DNA from: Kiritimatiellia bacterium
Lineage (GTDB): Bacteria > Verrucomicrobiota > Kiritimatiellia > RFP12 > UBA1067
Direction of reading: 5' to 3'
Assembly: GCA_017405115.1 (NCBI GenBank)
Contig: JAFRBA010000086.1
Location: 1 to 7,341, forward strand
DNA length: 7,341 bases
Part shown: piece after piece, positions 1-6,111 of the stretch
How positions within the stretch are numbered: the stretch's first letter is position 1
Layout of the letters: the number at the start of each line of letters is the position of its first letter
The notes under the pieces: generated by a model
Databases searched by the model: none
What the model saw: only the letters and a program-made list of their open reading frames with translations
Told to the model about the DNA's origin: nothing
Position numbers and translations under genes: made by a program

Positions 1-1
1 G

Positions 2-250
2 CGCTACAAGGCGATGGCGGCGAGGCTCAGGCAGGCGACGGGCACGAAGGACCCGAAGCCGACCTCCGCCCTTCTCGAGGAGACGCCGCGCCACGGCGTC
101 GTCGCGAAGATACTGGAAGACCCGGAGCCCGTGTTCTCGCGGGTCTTCGAGGCGCTCGAGCACATGCTCTCGCCGGAGGCCGTGTTCCTAGACCCGGCGA
201 AGCCCCTGCGGCGGCCAAGGGGCAAGCCGCCCCTCAAGCGACGATCTTGA
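2..250 (+). CDS. C-terminal fragment of an unidentified protein (5' end outside window)
   Basis: An open frame enters from the left edge (first complete codon at base 2, residues RYKAMAARLRQ) and ends with TGA at 248-250. The first internal ATG is at 14, but the frame stays open upstream of it, so the real start is probably outside the window. From the ATG, about 70 of 78 codons end in G or C, the pattern expected of a true gene in this genome. The last 20 residues are basic and Pro-rich (PLRRPRGKPPLKRR), suggesting a disordered or nucleic-acid-binding tail. I do not recognise the family. A transposase C-terminus is one possibility given the repeats just downstream, but no catalytic motif is visible. 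It points towards the minus-strand operon (convergent). Its stop overlaps a short minus-strand open frame that ends at 234. Confidence 0.5.
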   Translation, partial: RYKAMAARLRQATGTKDPKPTSALLEETPRHGVVAKILEDPEPVFSRVFEALEHMLSPEAVFLDPAKPLRRPRGKPPLKRRS

Positions 251-404
251 ATCCGCCGCAGGGATCGGCGAAGTAGCTGCGGAACCTCTGCGGTTGCGGA
301 CGGGACATATCCCCCAGCCAGAGCCACCGCTTGCGCGGCTCGCTTCGCTCGGTCTGGCCTTGCATTCGGCTCTGGCCGCAGATCTGCGGCCAGAGGACGA
401 TGCT
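234..404 (-). pseudogene. Possible minus-strand coding remnant, no start codon assigned
   Basis: On the minus strand a frame is open from 404 (just after an in-frame TGA at 405-407) to a TGA at 234-236. Its last 32 codons before the stop read like real protein (RKRWLWLGDMSRPQPQRFRS, then YFADPCGGFKIVA), and 27 of them end in G or C. The upstream half runs through the perfect palindrome at 370-395, which looks like inserted repeat DNA. No Shine-Dalgarno at proper spacing precedes the internal ATGs, and I recognise no family. It overlaps the end of the plus-strand gene by 17 bases. Most likely it is a decayed gene end, or chance coding in GC-rich DNA. Confidence 0.2.
370..395. repeat. Perfect 26-bp palindrome in the intergenic region
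   Basis: Bases 370-382 (CTCTGGCCGCAGA) are the exact reverse complement of 383-395, with AGATCT at the centre, giving 13-bp arms without a spacer. Part of the arm recurs nearby: GCCAGAGCC at 317-325 is the exact reverse complement of GGCTCTGGC at 368-376, so a larger alternative hairpin (317-376) is also possible. No T-run follows on either strand, so a classic intrinsic terminator is unlikely. It could be a REP-type dispersed palindrome, a protein-binding dyad or a mobile-element end. Which one cannot be told from a single copy. Confidence 0.7.
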
Positions 405-437
405 TCAACGCAACACATGCGGACCTGACGGCGTCGG

Positions 438-452
438 GGCGGCCTGGCCGCC
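438..452. repeat. Short perfect palindrome GGCGGCC-T-GGCCGCC
   Basis: Seven-base arms GGCGGCC (438-444) and GGCCGCC (446-452) flank a single T. It lies 43 bases from the 26-bp palindrome and belongs to the same dyad-rich non-coding stretch. At this GC content a short palindrome can arise by chance, so alone it means little. Confidence 0.45.
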
Positions 453-552
453 TAGACGGATGATGCAAGACCCTGTCGGCGAGAAGTTCCGCATTGAAAT
501 CTCAAATACCCATGATGGCGGCAGAGGGAGGTGACGCCTAATGCCGGCGCTT

Positions 553-644
553 GCCGCGAGAGCATGGCGGCGTATGCCGCGAGAGCATGGCGGCGTATGC
601 CGCGAGAGCATGGCGGCGTATGCCGCGCGAACATGGCGGGGATC
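553..644. repeat. 23-bp tandem repeat array, three identical copies plus one degenerate copy
   Basis: Units at 553-575, 576-598 and 599-621 are identical. Each starts GCCGCGAGAGCATGG and ends CGGCGTAT. A fourth unit at 622-644 differs at several positions (GCCGCGCGAACATGGCGGGG). Each unit carries GCCGC and GCGGC arms around a 9-base loop, so each copy could form a small hairpin. The period is not a multiple of three, so the array shifts reading frame from copy to copy and is unlikely to encode a protein repeat. There are no spacers between units, which excludes a CRISPR array. It sits downstream of the minus-strand operon. It may be a minisatellite grown by slippage, or an array of binding sites. 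Confidence 0.85.
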
Positions 645-659
645 GCCGGTAGGGACGAT

Positions 660-680
660 GAACGCGCGAGTCGCGCGTTC
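660..680. terminator. Palindromic hairpin beyond the operon end, candidate terminator
   Basis: GAACGCGCGA (660-669) and TCGCGCGTTC (671-680) are perfect complementary arms around one G, forming a stem of about nine pairs with a three-base loop. It begins 72 bases after the stop of the GT2-TupA gene on the minus strand. Read in that direction the following bases (ATCGTCCCTA) are not T-rich, so it would be a weak or factor-aided terminator. Read on the plus strand it is followed by TACTATTTA, slightly more U-rich. It may act on both strands or only protect the mRNA 3' end. Confidence 0.4.
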
Positions 681-752
681 TACTATTTACGGCGGCAACT
701 TCAAGTCCTCACAGGCCCCTTATGTCCCCATCCTGCCGACCAAGCCCTTTCA

Positions 753-2585
753 TCACCCTTCTCCCAGCTCGGGGATTGGAAGCAACTTGCCAAGCTCGTA
801 GTTCAGCGAATATGGTTCTGGTATCGCCCAGCCCGCACCCGGATAGCATGTCAGCTCGCCTACCTTCACCTGCCCATCGACAAAATAAAGATCTACGCGC
901 AAAAATGGCATTTCTGCCGACAATTTGCGACATATGGCCAACATTTCATCCCAGGCGGACGGCTTCTCCATTTCGCCAGGATAGAGCGCACCGCCCCCCC
1001 AGACAACATTCATGCGCTTGAAGTCGCAGTCATATGTCGTGAAAGTTGGTGTTTCGCTCTCCCTGCCGTCGCATACAAAGAGGAACTTCGGCTCACCCTG
1101 GAAGCAGAAGAACTTGTAGTCCCTAAGACCATGGCCGTCGTCCAGGAACTCCTCCGCTATTATGCGCGCAGGAATCTCCAGATACGCCCATTCCAGGAAG
1201 TTGTAGTAATGGTTGGAATACGGCATCGTCCAGGTGCCGAGTTTCATCCTGGCGTCCGCGCGGTCAAACTTGGACTTGTCGGCGCATATGATGTTCTGGT
1301 GGCAGCCCCAGTTCACCTTGAGGACGAACTTATCTGGGAGCGCGTCGAAGTCGATGTCGTCTGGGGACGCCCAGACGCCAAGGGACTTGACCAAGTACTT
1401 CTCACCTGCCTTCTCGCGGATGTAGTCCCTCACGGCCACCTTGTCCGACAGGGTGATCATCAGCGGGTCGCGGCGCTTCCACTTGATCCACTGGAGTTTC
1501 TCCATGAAAGTCTTCGGATGGTCGAGATCCAGCTTGAGCCCGGTTATGGTGCGGTACTGCCATTCGATGACGGCGCGCGACTCCTCGTCCGACAGGCCGC
1601 GGAAGCGTCGGTCGTAGATGCGCTTAATCTTTGAGCCCCGCCGACGCGAGAAGATGCAGCGGCCGAACAGATAGACCCTCAGCCGCCAGAAGTCCTTCTC
1701 CACCCTGAAGACGCCCTTCTGAGGCTTCTTCTCCTCCTTTGCGACAGGAGTCTCGCCGCGGGATGCGGACTCCTTCGCCACAAGTCGCTGCGCGGCGCTT
1801 TCGAAGCCCCGGGCAATCGACAGCAGCTGCTCGTGGCGGCGGCCGTCGTAAAGCCACATGTCGGCGTAGAACCTCGCGTTCATCGACAGCTGCTTCGCCT
1901 CGGAGACGCCCTGGTACACGCCTGAGTCGGTGATGCGGTAGCAAGCCTCGACGCCGGGCGAGAAGTGCGCCCTGCCCTCTCGTATGTGCAGGAAGTTGCG
2001 GAAGCTGTCCGCGCGCATCGTCCTCTCCATCGTCGGCGACGCCGGATGCTTAATGTCGTCCGGCACGCCCTTCGCGAACACCACGTTGCGGTAGACGCAC
2101 GTCTGCGTATAAGCGATGACCGCCCGCCTGCGGAGATAGTCGGAGAAGTCGGTGTCGACCTCCGTCTCGGGGAACTCCTCGCAGCGGCGGCGCGTTCCGT
2201 CGCGCTCCAGCCGCTCGATGCCGGCGGAGTAGATGGTGAAGTCAGGGTGGGCCGACAGAAAGCCCAGCGCCTTCTCGACATGCGCGTCGTCCGTCCAGTA
2301 GTCGTCTGGGTCCAGCACGCAGAAGAACGGCGTGTCGGCGACGGCGTATGCGCGCACAACGTTGCGGAACAGCTTTAGGTTGCGGTCGCTGCGAAGCACG
2401 GTGATGACGCCTGGATGGGCCGCCTCGTACCTGGCGACGACGTCGAGCGAACCGTCGGTCGAGTGGTCGTCGGCGACTACGATGCGGAACGTATGAGACG
2501 TCTTCTGCCGGAACACGGAGTCGAGGGCCTCCGCGATGGTGTCGGCCTTGTTCCACGTCGGCATTATGATGGTGAGATCCGCCAT
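753..2585 (-). CDS. GT2 glycosyltransferase fused to a TupA-like ATP-grasp domain
   Basis: A 610-aa protein with two parts. Residues 1 to about 230 are a GT-A fold family 2 glycosyltransferase: start TIIMPTWNKADTIAEALDSV, nucleotide-binding DDHSTDGS (39-46) and metal-binding DPDD (92-95). A Lys/Glu-rich linker follows (270-290), then RVYLFGRCIFSRRR (303-316), a short element I associate with polysaccharide glycosyltransferases. Residues about 340-605 match the TupA-like ATP-grasp family: KTFMEKLQWIKWKRRDPL (358-375), LPDKFVLKVNWG (416-427), RDYKFFCFQGEPKFLFV (488-504) and RVDLYFVDGQVKVGELTCYPGAG (563-585, in two parts), where E577 is a likely metal ligand. TupA is linked to teichuronopeptide synthesis in alkaliphilic Bacillus, where an amino-acid ligation role was proposed; the substrate here is unknown. 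The N-terminal half would transfer a sugar and the C-terminal half would modify it using ATP. No membrane segment is visible, so it is probably cytoplasmic. It is the last gene of the unit, 15 bases after the acetyltransferase. The C-terminal coding DNA has lower GC than the rest. Confidence 0.9.
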   Translation of the reverse strand: MADLTIIMPTWNKADTIAEALDSVFRQKTSHTFRIVVADDHSTDGSLDVVARYEAAHPGVITVLRSDRNLKLFRNVVRAYAVADTPFFCVLDPDDYWTDDAHVEKALGFLSAHPDFTIYSAGIERLERDGTRRRCEEFPETEVDTDFSDYLRRRAVIAYTQTCVYRNVVFAKGVPDDIKHPASPTMERTMRADSFRNFLHIREGRAHFSPGVEACYRITDSGVYQGVSEAKQLSMNARFYADMWLYDGRRHEQLLSIARGFESAAQRLVAKESASRGETPVAKEEKKPQKGVFRVEKDFWRLRVYLFGRCIFSRRRGSKIKRIYDRRFRGLSDEESRAVIEWQYRTITGLKLDLDHPKTFMEKLQWIKWKRRDPLMITLSDKVAVRDYIREKAGEKYLVKSLGVWASPDDIDFDALPDKFVLKVNWGCHQNIICADKSKFDRADARMKLGTWTMPYSNHYYNFLEWAYLEIPARIIAEEFLDDGHGLRDYKFFCFQGEPKFLFVCDGRESETPTFTTYDCDFKRMNVVWGGGALYPGEMEKPSAWDEMLAICRKLSAEMPFLRVDLYFVDGQVKVGELTCYPGAGWAIPEPYSLNYELGKLLPIPELGEG

Positions 2586-2594
2586 TGCGCCGCG

Positions 2595-2600
2595 CCTCCC
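2595..2600 (-). promoter_or_regulatory. Shine-Dalgarno GGGAGG for the GT2-TupA gene
   Basis: On the minus strand GGGAGG follows directly after the acetyltransferase TGA and lies 9 bases before the ATG at 2585. It fixes this start and allows independent initiation as well as read-through from the upstream gene. Confidence 0.6.
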
Positions 2601-3062
2601 TCAGACGGATTGCCGCGGCTTGGCGGGGCATCCGAAGACGACTGCGCCCGGCGGCACGTCCCGCGTTACGACGCTACCCGCGGCGACCATCGCGCCCTCC
2701 CCGATCGTAAGGCCGGCCATGATCATGCATCCCGCGCCGATTGACGCGCCCTTGCAGACGCGCGTGCGCTCGAGCTTGAAGCCCCGGTTGCCGGACTTGG
2801 GATGGCGGTCGTTTGTGAAGCTGACCTGCGGGCCCACGAAGACGTCGTCCTCGATCGTGACACCGTCGCAGATCGCAACGAACGGCTTCACGGTCACGCG
2901 GTCGCCTATCACGACGTCGTTCTCGATGAAGCCGTGAGAGCAGATGTTGCAGCCGCGGCCGATCTTCGCATCGGGCAGTATCACCACGTACTGCCAAATG
3001 CGAGTGCCGTCGCCTATGTCCTTCGCCTGCACGTCGGACAGCGGATGTATCTGCACGCTCAT
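2601..3062 (-). CDS. Hexapeptide-repeat sugar acetyltransferase (QdtC/FdtC/WlbB-like)
   Basis: A 153-aa left-handed beta-helix acyltransferase, the normal length for the single-domain sugar N-acetyltransferases. Hexapeptide rungs run through most of the chain ([20 protein letters not shown], residues 16-35; [13 protein letters not shown], 46-58; [11 protein letters not shown], 68-78; [33 protein letters not shown], 108-140). The motifs HPLSDVQ (6-12), SFTND (81-85) and KGASIGAG (104-111) are hallmarks of the group that acetylates the 3-amino group of dTDP-3-amino-3,6-dideoxyhexoses (QdtC, FdtC) or of UDP-2-acetamido-3-amino-glucuronate (WlbB/WbpD) with acetyl-CoA. The exact substrate cannot be read from the sequence; O-acetylation is possible. 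The partner isomerase and aminotransferase are absent from the window. Its ATG overlaps the stop of the upstream glycosyltransferase by 4 bases (ATGA), so the two are translationally coupled. Cytoplasmic, and family members are typically trimeric. Confidence 0.88.
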   Translation of the reverse strand: MSVQIHPLSDVQAKDIGDGTRIWQYVVILPDAKIGRGCNICSHGFIENDVVIGDRVTVKPFVAICDGVTIEDDVFVGPQVSFTNDRHPKSGNRGFKLERTRVCKGASIGAGCMIMAGLTIGEGAMVAAGSVVTRDVPPGAVVFGCPAKPRQSV

Positions 3063-4039
3063 TTCCCCCTGGCCTCCTTCCTCAGCGCACTGCGGCGCCC
3101 GAACGTTATCCCCAGTATGTCGTAAAGCGCGATCCGCGACTGCAGCGTGACGTACCGCCTGCGGCGAAACACCCCCGGGATCCCATAGGAACTCCGCAGC
3201 TGCCCGTGCGCGGACAGGAACTGCAGCAGGTGGGGCCAGTCCCCCTTCCTGACCAGCAGCTCCTCCTCCGCCGCGAGATTCCGGTGGAAGTATTCATCCA
3301 TGCGCGCAGACTGCCGCACAGTGTTCGAGGCGTGCCACCTGTACGCGAAGGTCGGGACGTCGATCGACTTCATGCGCGTCACCTTCGAGAGCTGAAGCAT
3401 TATCCACCAGTCCTCGAGCGGCGTGCGAGACGAGCAGGGCTCGATCATGTCCAGGCAGGCGCGGCGCATGAGCGCGCCGTTGGCGACGTGGTTGGTGCGC
3501 AGAAGCTCGGCGTATGTGCCGAAGGTGGGGCTGTCGCCGGAAACGCCCCGCTCGGACGCCATGTGCTCGTTCAGCGTGCGGAAGGCGGCCTTCGACTCGT
3601 CGTACACGGTGTTGCGCTCCGCGTCCCAGTAGCAGCGCCGCCCGTCTCCGTCCACGAGCTGGTTCTGCCCCACGGCGAGCCCCACCGACGAATCAGCGAC
3701 AAGCGGCCCGGCAAGGGCCGAGAACGCCCCCGGCAGGTACATGTCGTCGGACGCGAGAACGCCCGCGAACTCTCCGTGCGCGGCGGAGAGGAGGCGGTTC
3801 AGCGTGGCGCAGGTGCCGCGGTTCTCCTGCCTCCACATCTCCACGCGTTCGCACCGCGACTCGCATTCCGCCCGGAGCGACTGCATCCTCTCCCAGGTGT
3901 CGTCGGAGGATCCGTCGTCGACGGCAAGGAGCTCGACGCGCGGCCAATCCTGCGCGAGCACCGAGCGGACCGCAGCCTCGACGTACCTTCCGTGGTTGTA
4001 CGCCGGCATCAGCACGGAGATCAGCGGGGCGGGCGTCAT
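3059..4039 (-). CDS. Family 2 glycosyltransferase of a surface-glycan operon
   Basis: A 326-aa GT-A fold inverting glycosyltransferase. The start [20 protein letters not shown] is typical of GT2. VDDGSSDDT (40-48) binds the nucleotide sugar and ASDD (96-99) is the DXD-type metal site. LEDWW (208-212) holds the acidic ED motif that usually supplies the catalytic base, and YRWHASNT (233-240) matches the YRxHxxN element after it. The basic C-terminus ([12 protein letters not shown], 291-302; [14 protein letters not shown], 313-326) could hold the enzyme at the inner membrane, where lipid-linked acceptors lie. Donor and acceptor are not predictable. The chosen ATG (4037-4039) follows the exporter stop by 1 base. 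A longer frame begins at 4093, but it overlaps the exporter by about 50 bases and adds Cys-rich residues unlike GT2 N-termini. No clear Shine-Dalgarno precedes 4039, so it probably depends on coupling to the exporter's translation. Confidence 0.9.
   Translation of the reverse strand: MTPAPLISVLMPAYNHGRYVEAAVRSVLAQDWPRVELLAVDDGSSDDTWERMQSLRAECESRCERVEMWRQENRGTCATLNRLLSAAHGEFAGVLASDDMYLPGAFSALAGPLVADSSVGLAVGQNQLVDGDGRRCYWDAERNTVYDESKAAFRTLNEHMASERGVSGDSPTFGTYAELLRTNHVANGALMRRACLDMIEPCSSRTPLEDWWIMLQLSKVTRMKSIDVPTFAYRWHASNTVRQSARMDEYFHRNLAAEEELLVRKGDWPHLLQFLSAHGQLRSSYGIPGVFRRRRYVTLQSRIALYDILGITFGRRSALRKEARGK
3073..3079 (-). promoter_or_regulatory. Shine-Dalgarno AAGGAGG for the acetyltransferase gene
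   Basis: Minus-strand AAGGAGG lies inside the 3' end of the upstream glycosyltransferase gene, 10 bases before the ATG at 3062. A G-run nearer the start (3065-3069) is too close to be the main site. It supports the chosen start. Confidence 0.55.
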
Positions 4040-4040
4040 G

Positions 4041-6029
4041 TCATGCGGTGGCCTGCATGTCGCACAGTTTGCGGTACACCCCGCCTGCGGCATAAAGTTC
4101 GTCGTGCGTGCCGCGCTCCACGATCCGCCCCTGGTCCATGACGAGGATGAGGTCGGCGCCGCGGATCGTGGAAAGCCGATGGGCTATGGCGAACGTCGTG
4201 CGGTTGGCCATCAGGTTGTTGATCGCGTCCTGCACGAGCTTCTCGGTCACAGTGTCGAGCGCGCTCGTCGCCTCGTCGAGGATGAGGATCGGCGGATTGC
4301 GCAGTATGGCGCGGGCGATCGCGATGCGCTGGCGCTCCCCGCCGGAGAGGGAGAACCCCTTCTCTCCGACTATGCGGTCATAGCCCTCGGGTTGGGAGAT
4401 TATGAACTCGTGCGCGTTGGCCATCTTCGCCGCGGCGACGACCTGCTCGTGCGTCGCACCTGGCGAGCCGTATCTGATGTTCGCCTCGATCGACTCGTTG
4501 AAGAGAAGCGTCTCCTGCTGAACGGAGCCGATGAGCCCTCGCAGGTCCGCCGTGCGCATTTCGCGCAAGTCAACGCCGTCCATCCTTATGCTGCCGGACT
4601 GCGGATCGAAGAACCGGCACAGCAGCCCCGAGAGCGTCGACTTTCCGCTTCCTGTTCCGCCCACGACCGCCACCATCTTGCCCTTGGCGATCTCGAAGCT
4701 CGCGTGGCTTACGGCGTCGCGGTCGGCGCCGTCGTAGCGGAACGACACGTCGTCGAAGACGATGCGGTCGTCGAAGCTGGCCTTCGGCACGGCGTTCGGC
4801 GACTCGGGCAGCTCCATGTCGAGGTCCATCAGCGACCAGATTCGCTGAAGAGAGGCCTGCGCCGTCTCGAACGACACCTGCAGGCTGCAGAGCTGCTTCA
4901 CGGGCTTGTATATGAAGAGCAGCGGCGCCAGCATCGGCAGGACGTTCGCGAGCGTGACGCGGGTCATGAAGCACCACACGAGGAACCCGCAGAGGATGAT
5001 GATGCCGATGGTCTCGACGACAGGCCCGACGAAGAGGCCCCAGCGGAACGCCCTCATGATGGTGCTCAGCAGCCCGCGGTTGACGCTCTCGTAGCGGCGG
5101 TTCTCGAACTCCTCGGTGCCGAACGCCTTGATCACCCTCACGCAGGTCAGCACCTCGTGCAGGTGGCTGCCGACCACCGTTCCCTTCTCGAGCGACTTCC
5201 TGCTCCATGCTCTTATGCGCTTGCCGAGCGCCAGCACGGGGATGATGAACGCGGGCATGCCGATCACGATCACGCCCAGCGTCGCAAGCATGTGGTTGGC
5301 AATCGCGAAGTATATTATGTACGCGACGGCAGCGACGACCTCGAACGGGGCGCGGGCGAGCTGGGAAAGTATCGACTGGATCGTCATCTGCACTGTCGAT
5401 GGGTCCCCGACCGCCCGCATCATCAGCTGGCCCACGTCGATTTTCCCGTGGAACTGGAGCGACTGGCGCTGTATCTGCCTGAAGAGGTCGACGCGCATAT
5501 CCGTAACCGCGTGCGTGGCCGCCCAGCATATGCAGTACTGGTTGAGGAAGATGAGCAGGAGGCGGACGGCGGCAAGCAGGGGTATCACGACCACTGCGAT
5601 CAGCAGCAGCGCCCCGCCCATCGCGCCGCTCTTGTCCTGCAGCTCGATGCCGCAGCGCTTCGCCAGCCTCTCGACCTTGGGATACCAGCCTGGCAGCTTC
5701 GCCGCGCGCGCCATCTTCCGCTCCATCGGGGAGAGCCGTCGGCCTTCGGCGGCCTTCGCCTTCTCCGCGACCGAGCCAGCCGCCCCGGCCACGCCGCTCT
5801 GCGCGACCTCCTCAGCCTCCATGGCGGCGCGATCGTTTGCGCTGGCCTGCTGCATGGCGGGCTGGATGACCTGGAACAGCGGCACCAGAGTGCCGGCGGT
5901 CAGGATGCCGCATATGATTCCGACGAATATTCGGAACTTGTACTTGCGAGCGTAGCCCCACGCCCGGGAATACGCCTCCCGTGCGGAATAGTTGCGGTCG
6001 AAGAACTCTTTCTTGTAGTCCAGCCCCAT
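4041..6029 (-). CDS. MsbA-like ABC exporter, fused membrane and ATPase domains
   Basis: A 662-aa half-transporter that should work as a homodimer in the inner membrane, probably flipping a lipid-linked glycan or lipid A-type substrate. Membrane segments lie near residues 33-55, 136-165, 225-246, 249-268, 335-356 and 362-382. The ATPase domain is complete: Walker A GGTGSGKST (457-465), Q-loop VQQET (503-507), signature LSGGE (561-565), Walker B ILILDE (581-586), D-loop SALD (589-592) and H-loop His617. About 80 residues rich in Ala, Glu and Lys lie between the first two membrane segments (56-135), more than in enteric MsbA, making the protein about 80 residues longer than usual. It is first in the unit and the glycosyltransferase starts 1 base after its stop. 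A promoter element lies 11 bases before its ATG and there is no Shine-Dalgarno, so the transcript may be almost leaderless. MsbA itself, an O-antigen exporter or a lipid-linked oligosaccharide flippase are all possible; the neighbours favour a glycan substrate. Confidence 0.92.
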   Translation of the reverse strand: MGLDYKKEFFDRNYSAREAYSRAWGYARKYKFRIFVGIICGILTAGTLVPLFQVIQPAMQQASANDRAAMEAEEVAQSGVAGAAGSVAEKAKAAEGRRLSPMERKMARAAKLPGWYPKVERLAKRCGIELQDKSGAMGGALLLIAVVVIPLLAAVRLLLIFLNQYCICWAATHAVTDMRVDLFRQIQRQSLQFHGKIDVGQLMMRAVGDPSTVQMTIQSILSQLARAPFEVVAAVAYIIYFAIANHMLATLGVIVIGMPAFIIPVLALGKRIRAWSRKSLEKGTVVGSHLHEVLTCVRVIKAFGTEEFENRRYESVNRGLLSTIMRAFRWGLFVGPVVETIGIIILCGFLVWCFMTRVTLANVLPMLAPLLFIYKPVKQLCSLQVSFETAQASLQRIWSLMDLDMELPESPNAVPKASFDDRIVFDDVSFRYDGADRDAVSHASFEIAKGKMVAVVGGTGSGKSTLSGLLCRFFDPQSGSIRMDGVDLREMRTADLRGLIGSVQQETLLFNESIEANIRYGSPGATHEQVVAAAKMANAHEFIISQPEGYDRIVGEKGFSLSGGERQRIAIARAILRNPPILILDEATSALDTVTEKLVQDAINNLMANRTTFAIAHRLSTIRGADLILVMDQGRIVERGTHDELYAAGGVYRKLCDMQATA

Positions 6030-6040
6030 GGTTGTTCGCT

Positions 6041-6049
6041 ATTATACCA
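6041..6049 (-). promoter_or_regulatory. Extended -10 promoter TGGTATAAT before the exporter gene
   Basis: The minus strand carries TGGTATAAT, a perfect -10 hexamer with the TGn extension, in an AT-rich island (ATTTTTGGTATAAT) within GC-rich DNA. There is no good -35 box at 16-18 bases upstream, as allowed for extended -10 promoters. Transcription would begin near 6034, leaving a 5' leader of only about 5 bases before the ATG at 6029. Confidence 0.55.
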
Positions 6050-6062
6050 AAAATCGCATCAT

Positions 6063-6100
6063 GGCGGAGGCCGTCCCCGCCGGGCGCGCCACTCGCGCGC
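6063..6100 (-). terminator. GC-rich hairpins after the PFL-like gene, weak terminator candidate
   Basis: Starting 11 bases after the stop of the PFL-like gene, the minus strand can form GCGCGC-GAGTG-GCGCGC (6100-6084). Next comes a partly overlapping GGCGG/CCGCC stem (6081-6063). A run of five T (6053-6049) follows 9 bases later, too far for a textbook intrinsic terminator, and it is part of the next promoter. Partial termination would separate the PFL-like gene from the glycan unit. Confidence 0.25.
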
Positions 6101-6111
6101 GGAGGGCGCGG

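Larger units (their letters stand above)
251..552. other. Non-coding stretch with dyad symmetries, no convincing gene
   Basis: Between the plus-strand stop at 250 and the tandem repeats I find no ORF with good support except the minus-strand remnant ending at 234. A 24-codon frame at 460-534 (MMQDPVGEKFRIEISNTHDG, then GRGR) ends inside a strong plus-strand Shine-Dalgarno-like GGGAGGTGA (526-534). That site lies 6 bases before an ATG at 541, but the ORF it would serve runs through the out-of-frame repeats and into the antisense of the glycosyltransferase gene. The palindromes at 370-395 and 438-452 are the main visible structures. Confidence 0.5.

Noticed and set aside
4..468. 154-codon minus-strand ORF over the left edge
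   Set aside because: It is antisense to the GC3-biased plus-strand fragment and Arg/Ala/Ser-rich. The other minus frame ending at 234 reads more like protein.
553..644. CRISPR-like repeats
   Set aside because: The units abut without spacers, and no cas gene is present.
541..801. 86-codon plus-strand ORF with an apparently ideal Shine-Dalgarno (GGGAGGTGA, 6-base spacing)
   Set aside because: The protein is made of the 23-bp repeats read in shifting frames, followed by the antisense of the glycosyltransferase 3' end. No conserved-looking segment is present, so the Shine-Dalgarno match is probably fortuitous, though expression cannot be ruled out.
531..1634. 367-codon plus-strand ORF starting with GTG near a Shine-Dalgarno-like sequence
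   Set aside because: Mostly antisense to the TupA-like domain and runs through out-of-frame tandem repeats. The GTG lies inside the GGGAGGTGA itself.
4037..4093. Longer start for the GT2 gene at 4093
   Set aside because: It would overlap the exporter C-terminus by about 50 bases and add MPQAGCTANCATCRPPHD, which is unlike GT2 N-termini. The ATG at 4039 sits right before the first beta strand.
3206..4141. 311-codon plus-strand ORF antisense to the GT2 gene
   Set aside because: The opposite strand carries clear GT2 motifs and this frame carries none.
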